64,000 nucleotides of DNA, from positions 1-64,000 of the forward strand of contig NZ_LZTA01000006.1 of the NCBI RefSeq assembly GCF_001665875.1, written 5' to 3'. Of this stretch, positions 25,763 to 32,705 are shown one piece after another; the stretch's first letter is position 1; the number at the start of each line of letters is the position of its first letter. A program made the translations under genes and the position numbers. The DNA comes from Mycobacterium sp. 852002-40037_SCH5390672. Lineage in GTDB: Bacteria > Actinomycetota > Actinomycetes > Mycobacteriales > Mycobacteriaceae. The notes beneath the pieces were generated by a model. The model searched no databases and had not been told where the DNA came from. It worked only from the letters and a program-made list of their open reading frames with translations.

Positions 25763-27084
25763 GGGCTGCGCAGCACTTCATCGACGGAACGGGACAATCC
25801 GTTCAACGACGTCGCGGGCTCGCGGCCCCGCAGGACGGGACCAAAGTTGCGGTCCATCAAGGCATTGACCTTCTCCCACGCCGGCGTGATGGGCAAGCCC
25901 TGTGAAAAGGCGGGCCCGTCGGTGAGCACACTGAGATTGCCGAGCCGTCGATGAGCCTTGGCGAATCCGTCCGATCGCAGCGCCGACCGCAGCACGGGAA
26001 CGAACAGACAGGATTCACCGATCAACGCTTGCCCGATTGGACCGGTCGCGAACTTCACGAACTCCCATGCCTGCTCCTTGCGCGGGCTGCTCGCCGAAAT
26101 GGCCAGTCCCGTGGCGCCGATGTCGGAACACGCGGCATGTCCCTTTCCCAGCGCCGGACCAATCGGCAACGGAGCGACATCGAAATCCAGGTCGTCGGCG
26201 CGGATGTAAGTCTGGTAACGCCAGTGCCCGCCGAGCGCGATCGCCGCCCGTCCCACCGCAAACAGGTTAGGCGTCGACATCGACTGTGTCTCTGATGCAT
26301 TGGGCGCGACCCGGTATTCGTTGGCCAGATCGGCGTAGAACTGCACCGCTTCCTGGAACGCCGCCTTGTCGAAGTTGAAGTGGTTCGGATTCAGCCGCGG
26401 GTCGGACCACGCAACGCCGTTGTTCATCGCGAACAGCCCGGCCGAGTAGTAGGAGCCCCAGGTGTTGACGAAGCCGTACTGTGCGGCCCGCCCGGATGCG
26501 TCACGTTTGGTCAGAGCGCGCGCCGCGTCCAGGAATTCGGTGAAATCCCATGGCTGTTCCCACCTCGGGGGCGGCGCCGGCACCCCAGCTTCGGCGAACA
26601 GCCGCTTGTTGTAGAACATGTAGTTGCCCGACCACTGCTCGGGAAGTGCGTACTGCTTTTCGTTGAACGTGAAGGTTTCGTACAGCGCCGGGATACTCTC
26701 GGCCTTGAGCTGGTCGGCAAAGGACTTGTCGCGTGCCAGCAGCGTGTTCATGTCCAGCAGCACACCGCGGTCGGCGAGTTCGGCGTAGGACAGTTCCCAT
26801 GTCATCAGCACGTCGGGACATTTGCCGCCAACACAAAACGTCGAAAGTTGTTGCATGACGCCCGGACCGGACTGCACCGGCCGAACCTTGATATCGGGGT
26901 GACGGCGCATAAACTCGTCGACGATGCGCATCCTCGCGTCACGCTCGTCCGGGTTGGCCGCGAAGAAGAAGGTGAGCGCGTCGTCCTCGGGAGCACACCC
27001 GGCCGACCACGGTGCCAGCGCTGCCGCAGAAAGCGCGCCGGCGCCCCGCAGCAGGCTTCGCCGTCCGAACGGCTTATCGAGCAT
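25759..27084 (-). CDS. Sugar ABC transporter substrate-binding lipoprotein (Rv2041c-like)
   Basis: A 441-residue extracytoplasmic binding protein of the family 1 (maltose-binding-like) type. The signal peptide has a twin-arginine start (GRRSLLRGAG) and a lipobox ending in WSAGC at about residue 30, so it is probably a Tat-exported lipoprotein. The mature part has the usual two-lobe pattern, with LTFFFAANPDERDARM at the start and CPDVLMTWELSYAEL in lobe I. It strongly recalls Rv2041c of M. tuberculosis. The ATG at 27084 lies 11 bases inside the 3' end of the upstream sigma factor gene, so part of its expression may depend on read-through from that gene. Confidence 0.9.
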   Translation of the reverse strand: MLDKPFGRRSLLRGAGALSAAALAPWSAGCAPEDDALTFFFAANPDERDARMRIVDEFMRRHPDIKVRPVQSGPGVMQQLSTFCVGGKCPDVLMTWELSYAELADRGVLLDMNTLLARDKSFADQLKAESIPALYETFTFNEKQYALPEQWSGNYMFYNKRLFAEAGVPAPPPRWEQPWDFTEFLDAARALTKRDASGRAAQYGFVNTWGSYYSAGLFAMNNGVAWSDPRLNPNHFNFDKAAFQEAVQFYADLANEYRVAPNASETQSMSTPNLFAVGRAAIALGGHWRYQTYIRADDLDFDVAPLPIGPALGKGHAACSDIGATGLAISASSPRKEQAWEFVKFATGPIGQALIGESCLFVPVLRSALRSDGFAKAHRRLGNLSVLTDGPAFSQGLPITPAWEKVNALMDRNFGPVLRGREPATSLNGLSRSVDEVLRSP

Positions 27085-28069
27085 GGCTCTCCCGGTCTTG
27101 TCCCGTCGCCGGCTCCCCGGCCGACTGTGTCTGACGTCCTTGGTACCCGATGAGGTTGTGATGTTCCTGGATCGGCCACCGCGGCAGCGTCAGCGCCGCC
27201 CGGCGGATTCGCTCGGCACTGCCGGTGATGTCGATCGTATGGATGCGATCGTCGGCGCCGATGCCGATCACCAGCAGGACCTGAGTGCGCCCGCGGGCCG
27301 CGATCACGATGCCCGGTGCCCCGTCGATGAGCATGACAGCACCGGAGCGCGCCCGCGCAGCAAAGCGACGAGTCTCCTCGGCGACCGTTTTAGCGCCGTG
27401 CAACGTGGCCGGCACGTCCGCGGGTACGAGGGCCGGATCGACCGTGCGCACCACCCCGGGAGCCAGCAACTCGAGCAGGCCGGCGATATCACCGCCGCGC
27501 GAAGCCGTCAGAAATGCCTCCACCACCTTCAGGTGGTCGGCCGTGCGACGGGGCTGGGCGGCCGGACCGGCGTGCAGTCGCCCGCGGGCCCTACTCGCCA
27601 ACTTCTTCGCGGCATCCGGTGACCGATTCATCACTGCGGCGATCTGCTCGAACGGCATGGCGAAGACATCGTGCAGCACGAACGCAAGACGTTGCGCCGG
27701 GGAGAGCCGGTCGAGCACGACGAGCAGCGCGCTGCTCACCGACTCCGCCAGCAGCGCGTCCTCGTCGGCCGGCGCCGAGGCCGTCCGTGCCAGCCGGTCC
27801 AGCTCGTCTGTCTCGGCGAGCGGTTGTTCGGCGCGGCGCTTGCGTGCCCGAAGCTGGTCGAACGCCTCACGCGCGGTGATCGTCGTGAACCAGCCGGAGA
27901 GGTTGTCGACAGCATCGAAGCCGGCCCGACTGGCCTTCAGCCATGCCGACTGCACCGCGTCGTCAGCGTCGGCCACCGAGCCCAGCAGCTGGAACGCGAC
28001 CGACCTCAGGTGTCGTCGATCGGCGTCAAAACGCCGCGCCAGATCCGCCAAATCGCCTGTTGCGCTCAT
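27074..28069 (-). CDS. ECF sigma factor with SnoaL-like C-terminal domain (ECF41/SigJ type)
   Basis: A 331-residue sigma factor with region 2 (DADDAVQSAWLKASR and NLSGWFTTITAREAFDQLR), region 4 (LSPAQRLAFVLHDVFAMPF) and a C-terminal SnoaL/NTF2-like extension from about residue 175 to 300. In the ECF41 group this extension acts as a built-in regulator and no anti-sigma factor is needed. The last 25 residues are rich in Gln and charged residues, and their codons overlap the start of the sugar-binding lipoprotein gene. It is divergent from a DoxX gene, the sort of small membrane protein often paired with such factors. I recall no sigma gene at this spot in M. tuberculosis, so it looks inserted. 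Confidence 0.88.
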   Translation of the reverse strand: MSATGDLADLARRFDADRRHLRSVAFQLLGSVADADDAVQSAWLKASRAGFDAVDNLSGWFTTITAREAFDQLRARKRRAEQPLAETDELDRLARTASAPADEDALLAESVSSALLVVLDRLSPAQRLAFVLHDVFAMPFEQIAAVMNRSPDAAKKLASRARGRLHAGPAAQPRRTADHLKVVEAFLTASRGGDIAGLLELLAPGVVRTVDPALVPADVPATLHGAKTVAEETRRFAARARSGAVMLIDGAPGIVIAARGRTQVLLVIGIGADDRIHTIDITGSAERIRRAALTLPRWPIQEHHNLIGYQGRQTQSAGEPATGQDRESHAR

Positions 28070-28148
28070 GGGTCACCTTTCCCGCACGGAAGTCGTCAAG
28101 AAGATGACCGCGTCGAACGGACTTCCAGTGGCGAAGGAGACAAGCACC

Positions 28149-28232
28149 ATGACCTTACCGATTGTGCGCCGCGGCGCACACCGCACGCATTCGACTCGCC
28201 GCGGCGGAAATTGCTGCGCGACAAGGGATTGA
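28149..28232 (+). CDS. Putative Cys-containing leader peptide upstream of doxX
   Basis: A 27-codon reading frame with a strong AAGGAGA site at 28134-28140, 8 bases before its ATG. Its TGA ends 5 bases before the ATG of the DoxX gene, and its last codons carry the AAGGGA site of that gene. The peptide is basic, begins MTLPIVRRGAHRTHS and has a Cys-Cys pair at residues 22-23, close to the stop. Mycobacteria are known to use short upstream frames ending in cysteine codons to sense cysteine supply and to control sulfur genes. This frame has that layout, though it has only two Cys. Not seen as a protein; the call is inference. Confidence 0.5.
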   Translation: MTLPIVRRGAHRTHSTRRGGNCCATRD

Positions 28233-28237
28233 TCCGG

Positions 28238-28588
28238 ATGAACACTGCACTTGTCGTGATCACGCTGATGACCGCCGCCATCACCGCCGCAATGGCCGTA
28301 GCCGACTTCGTTCCGGCGCGATTCGTGCTGGCCAACTCTGCCCAGGTCGGGGTGCCACGGTCGTGGTTACCTGCACTGGGCGCGGTGAAGCTGGCCGGCG
28401 CCGCCGGGATAGTTATCGGCCTGCTGGGCCTGCGGGAACTGGGAATCGCCGCCGCCGCGGGCCTGGTTCTGTTCTTCGTCGGTGCGGTGGTGACACACCT
28501 GAGGGCACACGTCCTGTACAACATCGCGTTTCCCGGCGCGTACTTGTGCCTATCGGCGGCATCGCTGGCGCTGATGGTTGTCCGGTGA
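28238..28588 (+). CDS. DoxX-like small membrane protein
   Basis: A 116-residue protein with four hydrophobic segments, of the DoxX_2 type (family relatives take part in thiosulfate or redox homeostasis in the membrane). Features are the first helix with VVITLMTAAITAAMAVADFV, the conserved PALGAVKLAGAAGIVIGL segment and a last helix before the C-terminus. It is the second frame after the leader peptide and faces the ECF41-type sigma gene across 168 bases. The sigma factor may transcribe it. The exact role is unknown. Confidence 0.82.
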   Translation: MNTALVVITLMTAAITAAMAVADFVPARFVLANSAQVGVPRSWLPALGAVKLAGAAGIVIGLLGLRELGIAAAAGLVLFFVGAVVTHLRAHVLYNIAFPGAYLCLSAASLALMVVR

Positions 28589-28610
28589 GACCGGCCTGAA
28601 CGGCGGTTGA

Positions 28611-29411
28611 TCAGGCGGGAAAGCACCTGATCCGGTTGATCGCGTTGGCGCCCCAGGCCAGATCGGCGAACACAATGGCGCGCCCGTGACCCGAATTGAG
28701 TGAGACCGCGACGGTGGGGCCCGCGCTGTTCACCTTGGTTGCGCCGGCCCCCTCCAGTTGCTCCACCAGCTCGGCCAGATCGAGCGGGTCGCGATCACCC
28801 AAAGTTATTGCCGCACCTGATGCCAGCATCCGTGCAGCAGAGGAACTGTCTTTCCGGGCGACGGCGTCGAGGAACGTCGTCACCAGCCGTTGGTGGCGGG
28901 CTCCCACCCGCCGAAAACCGGCCACGAAGCCTGCCGTCCCACGCCAGCCCTGGTTGCTCAACAGGCCCTTGGACAGGTTCAGCGCGGGCCCCACCGCGCC
29001 CGAGCCGGTGCGCAGAAACTGCAGCATCATGGCCGGAAGCTCCCAGTAGGCCCGCAGTTCGCCAATCTTCCACTCGCCGTTGGTTTCTCGAAGGTCGTAG
29101 CGCAGGAATGCGGGAATGTACATCGTCACGGCCGAGCCCATCGTCACCTCGAGCTCGAGGTCACGCAGAACCGCCGTGCCGACGACGATGTCGAGATCGC
29201 GATGGAACTTGATGTCACGTGGACCGATGAATGTGTCGTAAAAGCGCCCGATTTGCTCATGCCCCACGTGCGGTCGCGAGCCGACCGGGTCCTGGACCCG
29301 GCCGTCATCGGTGAACAGCCCCACCCACCCGGCGCGATCGTGCGCGGCGGCCGCCCGCGGCGAGCGTTCCGCGACGGCGAGTAGATGTTGCCGATCCAGT
29401 GGAACCACCAT
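28611..29411 (-). CDS. NTF2/SnoaL-like protein (Rv2042c-like)
   Basis: A 266-residue protein with two tandem NTF2-like folds. The first covers about residues 1-125, with HDRAGWVGLFTDDGRVQDP near the N-terminus. The second covers about residues 165-266 (VTTFLDAVARKDSSSAARML). Its place directly after pncA and its length match Rv2042c of M. tuberculosis, a protein of unknown function. Its ATG shares one base with the TAA of pncA (TAATG), so the two genes are cotranscribed and coupled. It shows no catalytic signature I can defend. Confidence 0.8.
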   Translation of the reverse strand: MVVPLDRQHLLAVAERSPRAAAAHDRAGWVGLFTDDGRVQDPVGSRPHVGHEQIGRFYDTFIGPRDIKFHRDLDIVVGTAVLRDLELEVTMGSAVTMYIPAFLRYDLRETNGEWKIGELRAYWELPAMMLQFLRTGSGAVGPALNLSKGLLSNQGWRGTAGFVAGFRRVGARHQRLVTTFLDAVARKDSSSAARMLASGAAITLGDRDPLDLAELVEQLEGAGATKVNSAGPTVAVSLNSGHGRAIVFADLAWGANAINRIRCFPA

Positions 29412-29971
29412 TACCGTCCCCCAACCAACTCGATGCCGGCGGACCGCATCTCCGCCAGTGCTTCGGCGGCCGAATCCTCGGCCGCGGCTGCCGTCAGGTC
29501 CACCAGCACCCTGGTGGTCAGGCCCGCCTCCGCCGCGTCCTCAGCGGTCCGCCGGACGCAAAAGTCGGTGGCGATGCCGACCACGTCGACCTCGTCCACC
29601 CCGCGCTGCCGCAACCATTGCAGTAGCGTCGTCCCCTGCTCGTCGACGCCCTCGAAACCGCTGTATGCAGCGGCGTGGGCGCCTTTGCGGAAGATCGCGT
29701 CGATTTGCCGGGTGTCCAGGTCGGGGCGAAGACTCGCGCCCGCGGTTCCCGCGATGCAGTGCACCGGCCAGGAGGTTGAATAATCCGGCCGGTCGGAGAA
29801 ATGATCGCCAGGATCGATGTGGAAATCCTGCGTCGCCACGACGTACCGGTAGCCCGGGTCACCGGACAGATAGGCGTTGATCGCGGGCGCCACGGCGGCG
29901 CCGTGGGCGGTCGGCACCGAGCCGCCCTCACAGAAATCGTTTTGCACGTCGACGATGATCAACGCTCGCAC
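29411..29971 (-). CDS. pncA: Pyrazinamidase/nicotinamidase PncA
   Basis: A 186-residue isochorismatase-fold amidase that converts nicotinamide to nicotinate (and the drug pyrazinamide to pyrazinoic acid). The GTG at 29971 gives exactly the M. tuberculosis length, and residue numbers coincide. The catalytic triad is complete: Asp8 in IIVDVQND, Lys96 in FRKGAH and Cys138 in IATDFCVRR. The metal ligands Asp49, His51, His57 (QDFHIDPGDHF) and His71 (WPVHC) are also present. Residue 137, next to the nucleophile, is Phe, where M. tuberculosis has His. It lies with the Rv2042c-like gene in the same order as in M. tuberculosis. Confidence 0.95.
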   Translation of the reverse strand: MRALIIVDVQNDFCEGGSVPTAHGAAVAPAINAYLSGDPGYRYVVATQDFHIDPGDHFSDRPDYSTSWPVHCIAGTAGASLRPDLDTRQIDAIFRKGAHAAAYSGFEGVDEQGTTLLQWLRQRGVDEVDVVGIATDFCVRRTAEDAAEAGLTTRVLVDLTAAAAEDSAAEALAEMRSAGIELVGGR

Positions 29972-30066
29972 GCGTTCCACCCTATCGGTGTGCACCTCTA
30001 TGCGGCCCTAGCTGGGGTTATCGGCGTCGCGGTTTGCTCGACAAGCAGCCGGGTAATACACGGGCC

Positions 30067-31134
30067 ATGGTGCTCAGGAGAATCGCGCGACCCCTCTTAT
30101 CAGTGGCATTCATCGGGCAAGGAGTCAATTCACTGCTCAATCCCAAATCCGCGGCGGAGGCCGCGGCGCCGGCCGTGGACGGCCTGCAGGCGTTGCCGGA
30201 TTCGGTGAGTAGCAGCATTCCCAGCGACCCCGAGACGGTCGCGCAGATCACCGCGGCCGTTCAAATCGGCGGCGGCCTGCTGCTTGCCACCGGCAAACTC
30301 CCCCGGATCGCGTCGGCCGCTCTCGCGGTGACGGTGTTGCCCGCCAACCTTGGGACGCACTCGTTCTGGAACGAAAGCGACCCGGTGGCCAAAGCCCAGA
30401 AACGCCAGCAATTTCTCACCGACCTCAGCCTGTTGGGCGGACTGTTGATCGCCTCTGCCGACACCGCCGGTAAGCCCTCACTCGGGTGGCGTGGCCGCCG
30501 AGCGGCGGAACGGCTCTCGGAGCGGGTGTCGTCGGCGTGGCCCGGTTCCGACGATTCGGCCTTCGATGCCGATTTCTCCGAGCTGGGCGATCGGATCGCG
30601 CACGGCTTGCAGATCGGCGCGGAACGGGGTCGCGAACTGGCCAGCACCGCAGCCGAACGCGGCGCACCCTACGCCGAAGCCGCACTCGAACGCGGCCGCG
30701 AATTGGCCAGCACCGCTGCCGAGCGCGGCGCACCCTACGCCGAAGCCGCACTCGAACGCGGCCGCGAATTGGCCAGCACCGCTGCCGAGCGCGGTAAGCC
30801 GCTGGCGAAGAAGGCCCGCAAGCGCGGGGAAGAATGGGCCGACGAGGCCGCTGACCGCGCCGCATACCTGGCCGAGAAGGCACGTAAGCGCAGCGAGGAA
30901 CTTGCCGACGAGGCCGCCGACCGGGCCGCGCCGCTGGCCAAGAAGGCGCGCAAGCGCAGCGAAAAGCTGGCCAAGAAGGCGCGCAAGCGCAGCGAGAAGC
31001 TGGCCACCACGGCTCGTGCGCGCGGGGAGGAATTCGCCGAAACCGCGCGTCAGCGCGGCAGCGACCTGGCCGACACCGCGCGCGAGCGAGTCGGCGGTCA
31101 GGTCGAGACCGGTCGCCGCAAGCTCCCCTGGTAA
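30067..31134 (+). CDS. DoxX-like membrane protein with long 11-residue repeat tail
   Basis: A 355-residue protein in two parts. Residues 1 to about 140 form a DoxX-like four-helix membrane domain with LLSVAFIGQGVNSLLNP and LATGKLPRIASAALAVTVLP. From about residue 185 to the end the sequence is built from 11-residue units: first GRELASTAAER alternating with GAPYAEAALER, then charged units such as KARKRSEKLAK and ADEAADRAAPL. Such undecapeptide repeats form long amphipathic helices, as in LEA proteins and apolipoproteins, so the tail may lie on a membrane or bind lipid or DNA. It starts at the ATG at 30067; an in-frame ATG 11 codons upstream is less likely. It stands between pncA and a toxin-antitoxin pair. 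Confidence 0.8.
   Translation: MVLRRIARPLLSVAFIGQGVNSLLNPKSAAEAAAPAVDGLQALPDSVSSSIPSDPETVAQITAAVQIGGGLLLATGKLPRIASAALAVTVLPANLGTHSFWNESDPVAKAQKRQQFLTDLSLLGGLLIASADTAGKPSLGWRGRRAAERLSERVSSAWPGSDDSAFDADFSELGDRIAHGLQIGAERGRELASTAAERGAPYAEAALERGRELASTAAERGAPYAEAALERGRELASTAAERGKPLAKKARKRGEEWADEAADRAAYLAEKARKRSEELADEAADRAAPLAKKARKRSEKLAKKARKRSEKLATTARARGEEFAETARQRGSDLADTARERVGGQVETGRRKLPW
30631..31116 (+). repeat. Tandem repeats coding the 11-residue units
   Basis: Near-identical 66-bp units begin at 30631 and 30697, with a partial third at 30763. They start CGCGAACTGGCCAGCACC (or CGCGAATTGGCCAGCACC), differ at few positions, and each encodes two 11-residue protein repeats. From about 30800 the 33-bp periodicity continues in more diverged form with recurring AAGCGCAGCGA. 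The repeat count probably varies between strains by slippage or recombination. Confidence 0.85.
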
Positions 31135-31144
31135 TCGCAGTCAG

Positions 31145-31723
31145 CTAGTCCGGCCAGCCCAACCGCAGGGGCTCTGGCGCCCATGCGGGCCAGTCGGGTG
31201 CGCCAACCGTCAGTCCGCCACTGAGTCGCGCGACGATGCGCGGGCCGCGCAGCCGGCTGTTGTCGTACACCGTCGCGAGGTCACACAAGCCGATAGCCTC
31301 GGCGACGGGGGTCCACAGACGGCGATGGCGTTGACGGATCTTGGCTTCCGGTACGTCATGACCGCCGGCTTGCACGCGGTGTCGAACACGTTCAACCGCA
31401 AGGTCTTCCGGGATGAGCAGCACGTGCAGGACAACGGTGAAGCCCGCGCGGCGGGCGGTGTGGATGAGGTCCAGCTTCGAGGGATGGGAAAACACCGTCT
31501 CCGCAATGAAGGATCGACCCAGGTCGATCAGCTTTGCGCGGGTGTCGGCGGCGATGCGCGCTGCGTCGTAGGAGCGCGATGCCGGATCCTCCGGCCAGCG
31601 CTGCCGTGCGATTTCGTCGGCATTGACCACGAGGCTTCCCGGCAACAGCGGCGCCAAGGTCAACGCGATGAATGTCGACTTTCCGGCACCATTCGGCCCG
31701 ACCACCAAGTCAAGTCGATCCAT
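31145..31723 (-). CDS. Zeta-type toxin / P-loop kinase
   Basis: A 192-residue P-loop protein of the zeta-toxin family, whose toxic members phosphorylate UDP-N-acetylglucosamine and block cell-wall synthesis. The Walker A motif is LVVGPNGAGKSTF (about residues 6-18). A conserved NADEIARQRWPE follows near residue 34, and FIAETVFSHPSKL (about residue 72) is the substrate-side region. The C-terminus holds the lid RVQAGGHDVPEAKIRQRHRR. It follows the ParD-like antitoxin gene by 30 bases. Chromosomal members in mycobacteria are not all proven toxins, so activity is inferred from family and context. Confidence 0.8.
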   Translation of the reverse strand: MDRLDLVVGPNGAGKSTFIALTLAPLLPGSLVVNADEIARQRWPEDPASRSYDAARIAADTRAKLIDLGRSFIAETVFSHPSKLDLIHTARRAGFTVVLHVLLIPEDLAVERVRHRVQAGGHDVPEAKIRQRHRRLWTPVAEAIGLCDLATVYDNSRLRGPRIVARLSGGLTVGAPDWPAWAPEPLRLGWPD

Positions 31724-31753
31724 CGGGCCGCCGAACCGCCGGCGAACGCCGGG

Positions 31754-32143
31754 TCAGCGCCTGCCCGCGAGCACCACCGCGGCCCCGTCGGGGCGGTGCT
31801 CGACAATCTCGCCGTCGTCGTTGAGGGCTACCGTGGTGACCCCTTGCGCGGCCAGCGTCGCCCCGTAGTTGGTGCGCGCCAGGCTTTCCTCGATGGCCGC
31901 GGAGATCTCGGCGTTGAACACCACGCCCTCCTCGACCGTGAGTTCGCTGGTCGCCAGCCGGCCGGCGAGCGCGGCTTCCACCCGCCGTCGCGAGGCGGTG
32001 TGCTGGCTGGATACCGCGCGTCCGACCCGCGCCCAGTGGTCGAGTTGCTGCTTGGCCGAGCGGCTCTGCCGGGCGCCCTCAGCCGCCGCGCTGTCCATCA
32101 GGTCGGACGCAACCCGCGTGACACGATCGAGGGCCTCGGCCAT
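31754..32143 (-). CDS. ParD-like antitoxin partner of the zeta-type toxin
   Basis: A 129-residue helical protein that resembles the ParD-like antitoxin family found next to zeta-like kinases in actinobacteria. The N-terminal half carries AAAEGARQSRSAKQQLDHWARVG, here seen as SAKQQLDHWARVGRAVS (about residues 32-48). The C-terminal half is acidic (VEEGVVFNAEISAAIEESLA). The ATG at 32143 is preferred over one four codons upstream because a GGAGGAA site precedes it. An inverted repeat at 32175-32191 lies just upstream and may be its own operator. Antitoxin function is inferred. Confidence 0.7.
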   Translation of the reverse strand: MAEALDRVTRVASDLMDSAAAEGARQSRSAKQQLDHWARVGRAVSSQHTASRRRVEAALAGRLATSELTVEEGVVFNAEISAAIEESLARTNYGATLAAQGVTTVALNDDGEIVEHRPDGAAVVLAGRR

Positions 32144-32174
32144 GACTTCCTCCAATGCAGCACTCCGTTACAAT

Positions 32175-32191
32175 CTGTAGCACAATGCTAC
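32175..32191. promoter_or_regulatory. Palindromic operator of the toxin-antitoxin operon
   Basis: TGTAGCA-CAA-TGCTACA has perfect 7-bp arms and a 3-bp spacer. It sits about 32 bases before the antitoxin ATG, in the AT-richer 67-base gap between the antitoxin gene and gntK. This is where autoregulating antitoxins usually bind. Binding is not shown. Confidence 0.55.
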
Positions 32192-32210
32192 ACGACTGTG
32201 TCAGCCTCCG

Positions 32211-32705
32211 CTATCCGCGAGCCTTCACGACGGTGTCCACAATCGCGTGCACGTCGGGGCCGACGTCGACGGTCATGCCGGCCTCGTCGGCACCGAGGGG
32301 TTCCAAAGTGTCCAGTTGCGAACGTAGCAATGCGGCCGGCATGAAGTGGTCGGTCCGCCCCGCCAGCCGGCCGCCGATCAATTCGGCCGAACCCGATAGG
32401 TGCAGGAACTCCACGCCCGGGCAGTGCGCGCGAAGCTGGTCGCGGTACGTCCTTTTCAGCGCCGAACAACTCACCACGGCGCCATCGCGATGGGCGGCCA
32501 ACCACTCGCCGACCCTTTCCAACCACGGATGACGGTCGTCGTCGTCGAGCGGTTCACCGGCCGCCATCTTGGCGATGTTGGCGACCGGGTGCAGGGTGTC
32601 GGCGTCAACGAACGGGACCCGCAAGCGCTGTGCGAGGGCCGCTCCCACTGTCGACTTGCCGGATCCCGAGACACCCATCACCACGACGGGGGCCGGTCCG
32701 CTCAC
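32211..32705 (-). CDS. gntK: Gluconokinase
   Basis: A 164-residue thermoresistant-type gluconokinase that makes 6-phosphogluconate from gluconate and ATP. The Walker A is VMGVSGSGKSTVG (about residues 9-21). The conserved DADTLHP and AAGEPLDDDDRHPWLE follow, and the family motif SCSALKRTYRDQLR is near residue 80. The GTG at 32705 directly follows the TAG of the kinase-fusion gene, with no gap, so the two genes are cotranscribed. Length and motifs are standard. Confidence 0.92.
   Translation of the reverse strand: MSGPAPVVVMGVSGSGKSTVGAALAQRLRVPFVDADTLHPVANIAKMAAGEPLDDDDRHPWLERVGEWLAAHRDGAVVSCSALKRTYRDQLRAHCPGVEFLHLSGSAELIGGRLAGRTDHFMPAALLRSQLDTLEPLGADEAGMTVDVGPDVHAIVDTVVKARG

Noticed and set aside
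27285..28232. A 315-codon frame ending at the leader peptide
   Set aside because: All but the last 28 codons are antisense to the sigma factor gene. Only the frame from 28149 has a ribosome site and a sensible context.
30631..30828. Short regularly spaced repeats that could suggest a CRISPR array
   Set aside because: The repeats are contiguous 66-bp coding units without unique spacers, in frame with the protein, and no cas genes are nearby.
30491..32344. A 617-codon plus-strand frame across the DoxX repeat, toxin and antitoxin genes
   Set aside because: It runs out of frame through the repeats and antisense to two recognisable genes, and its translation has no domain.
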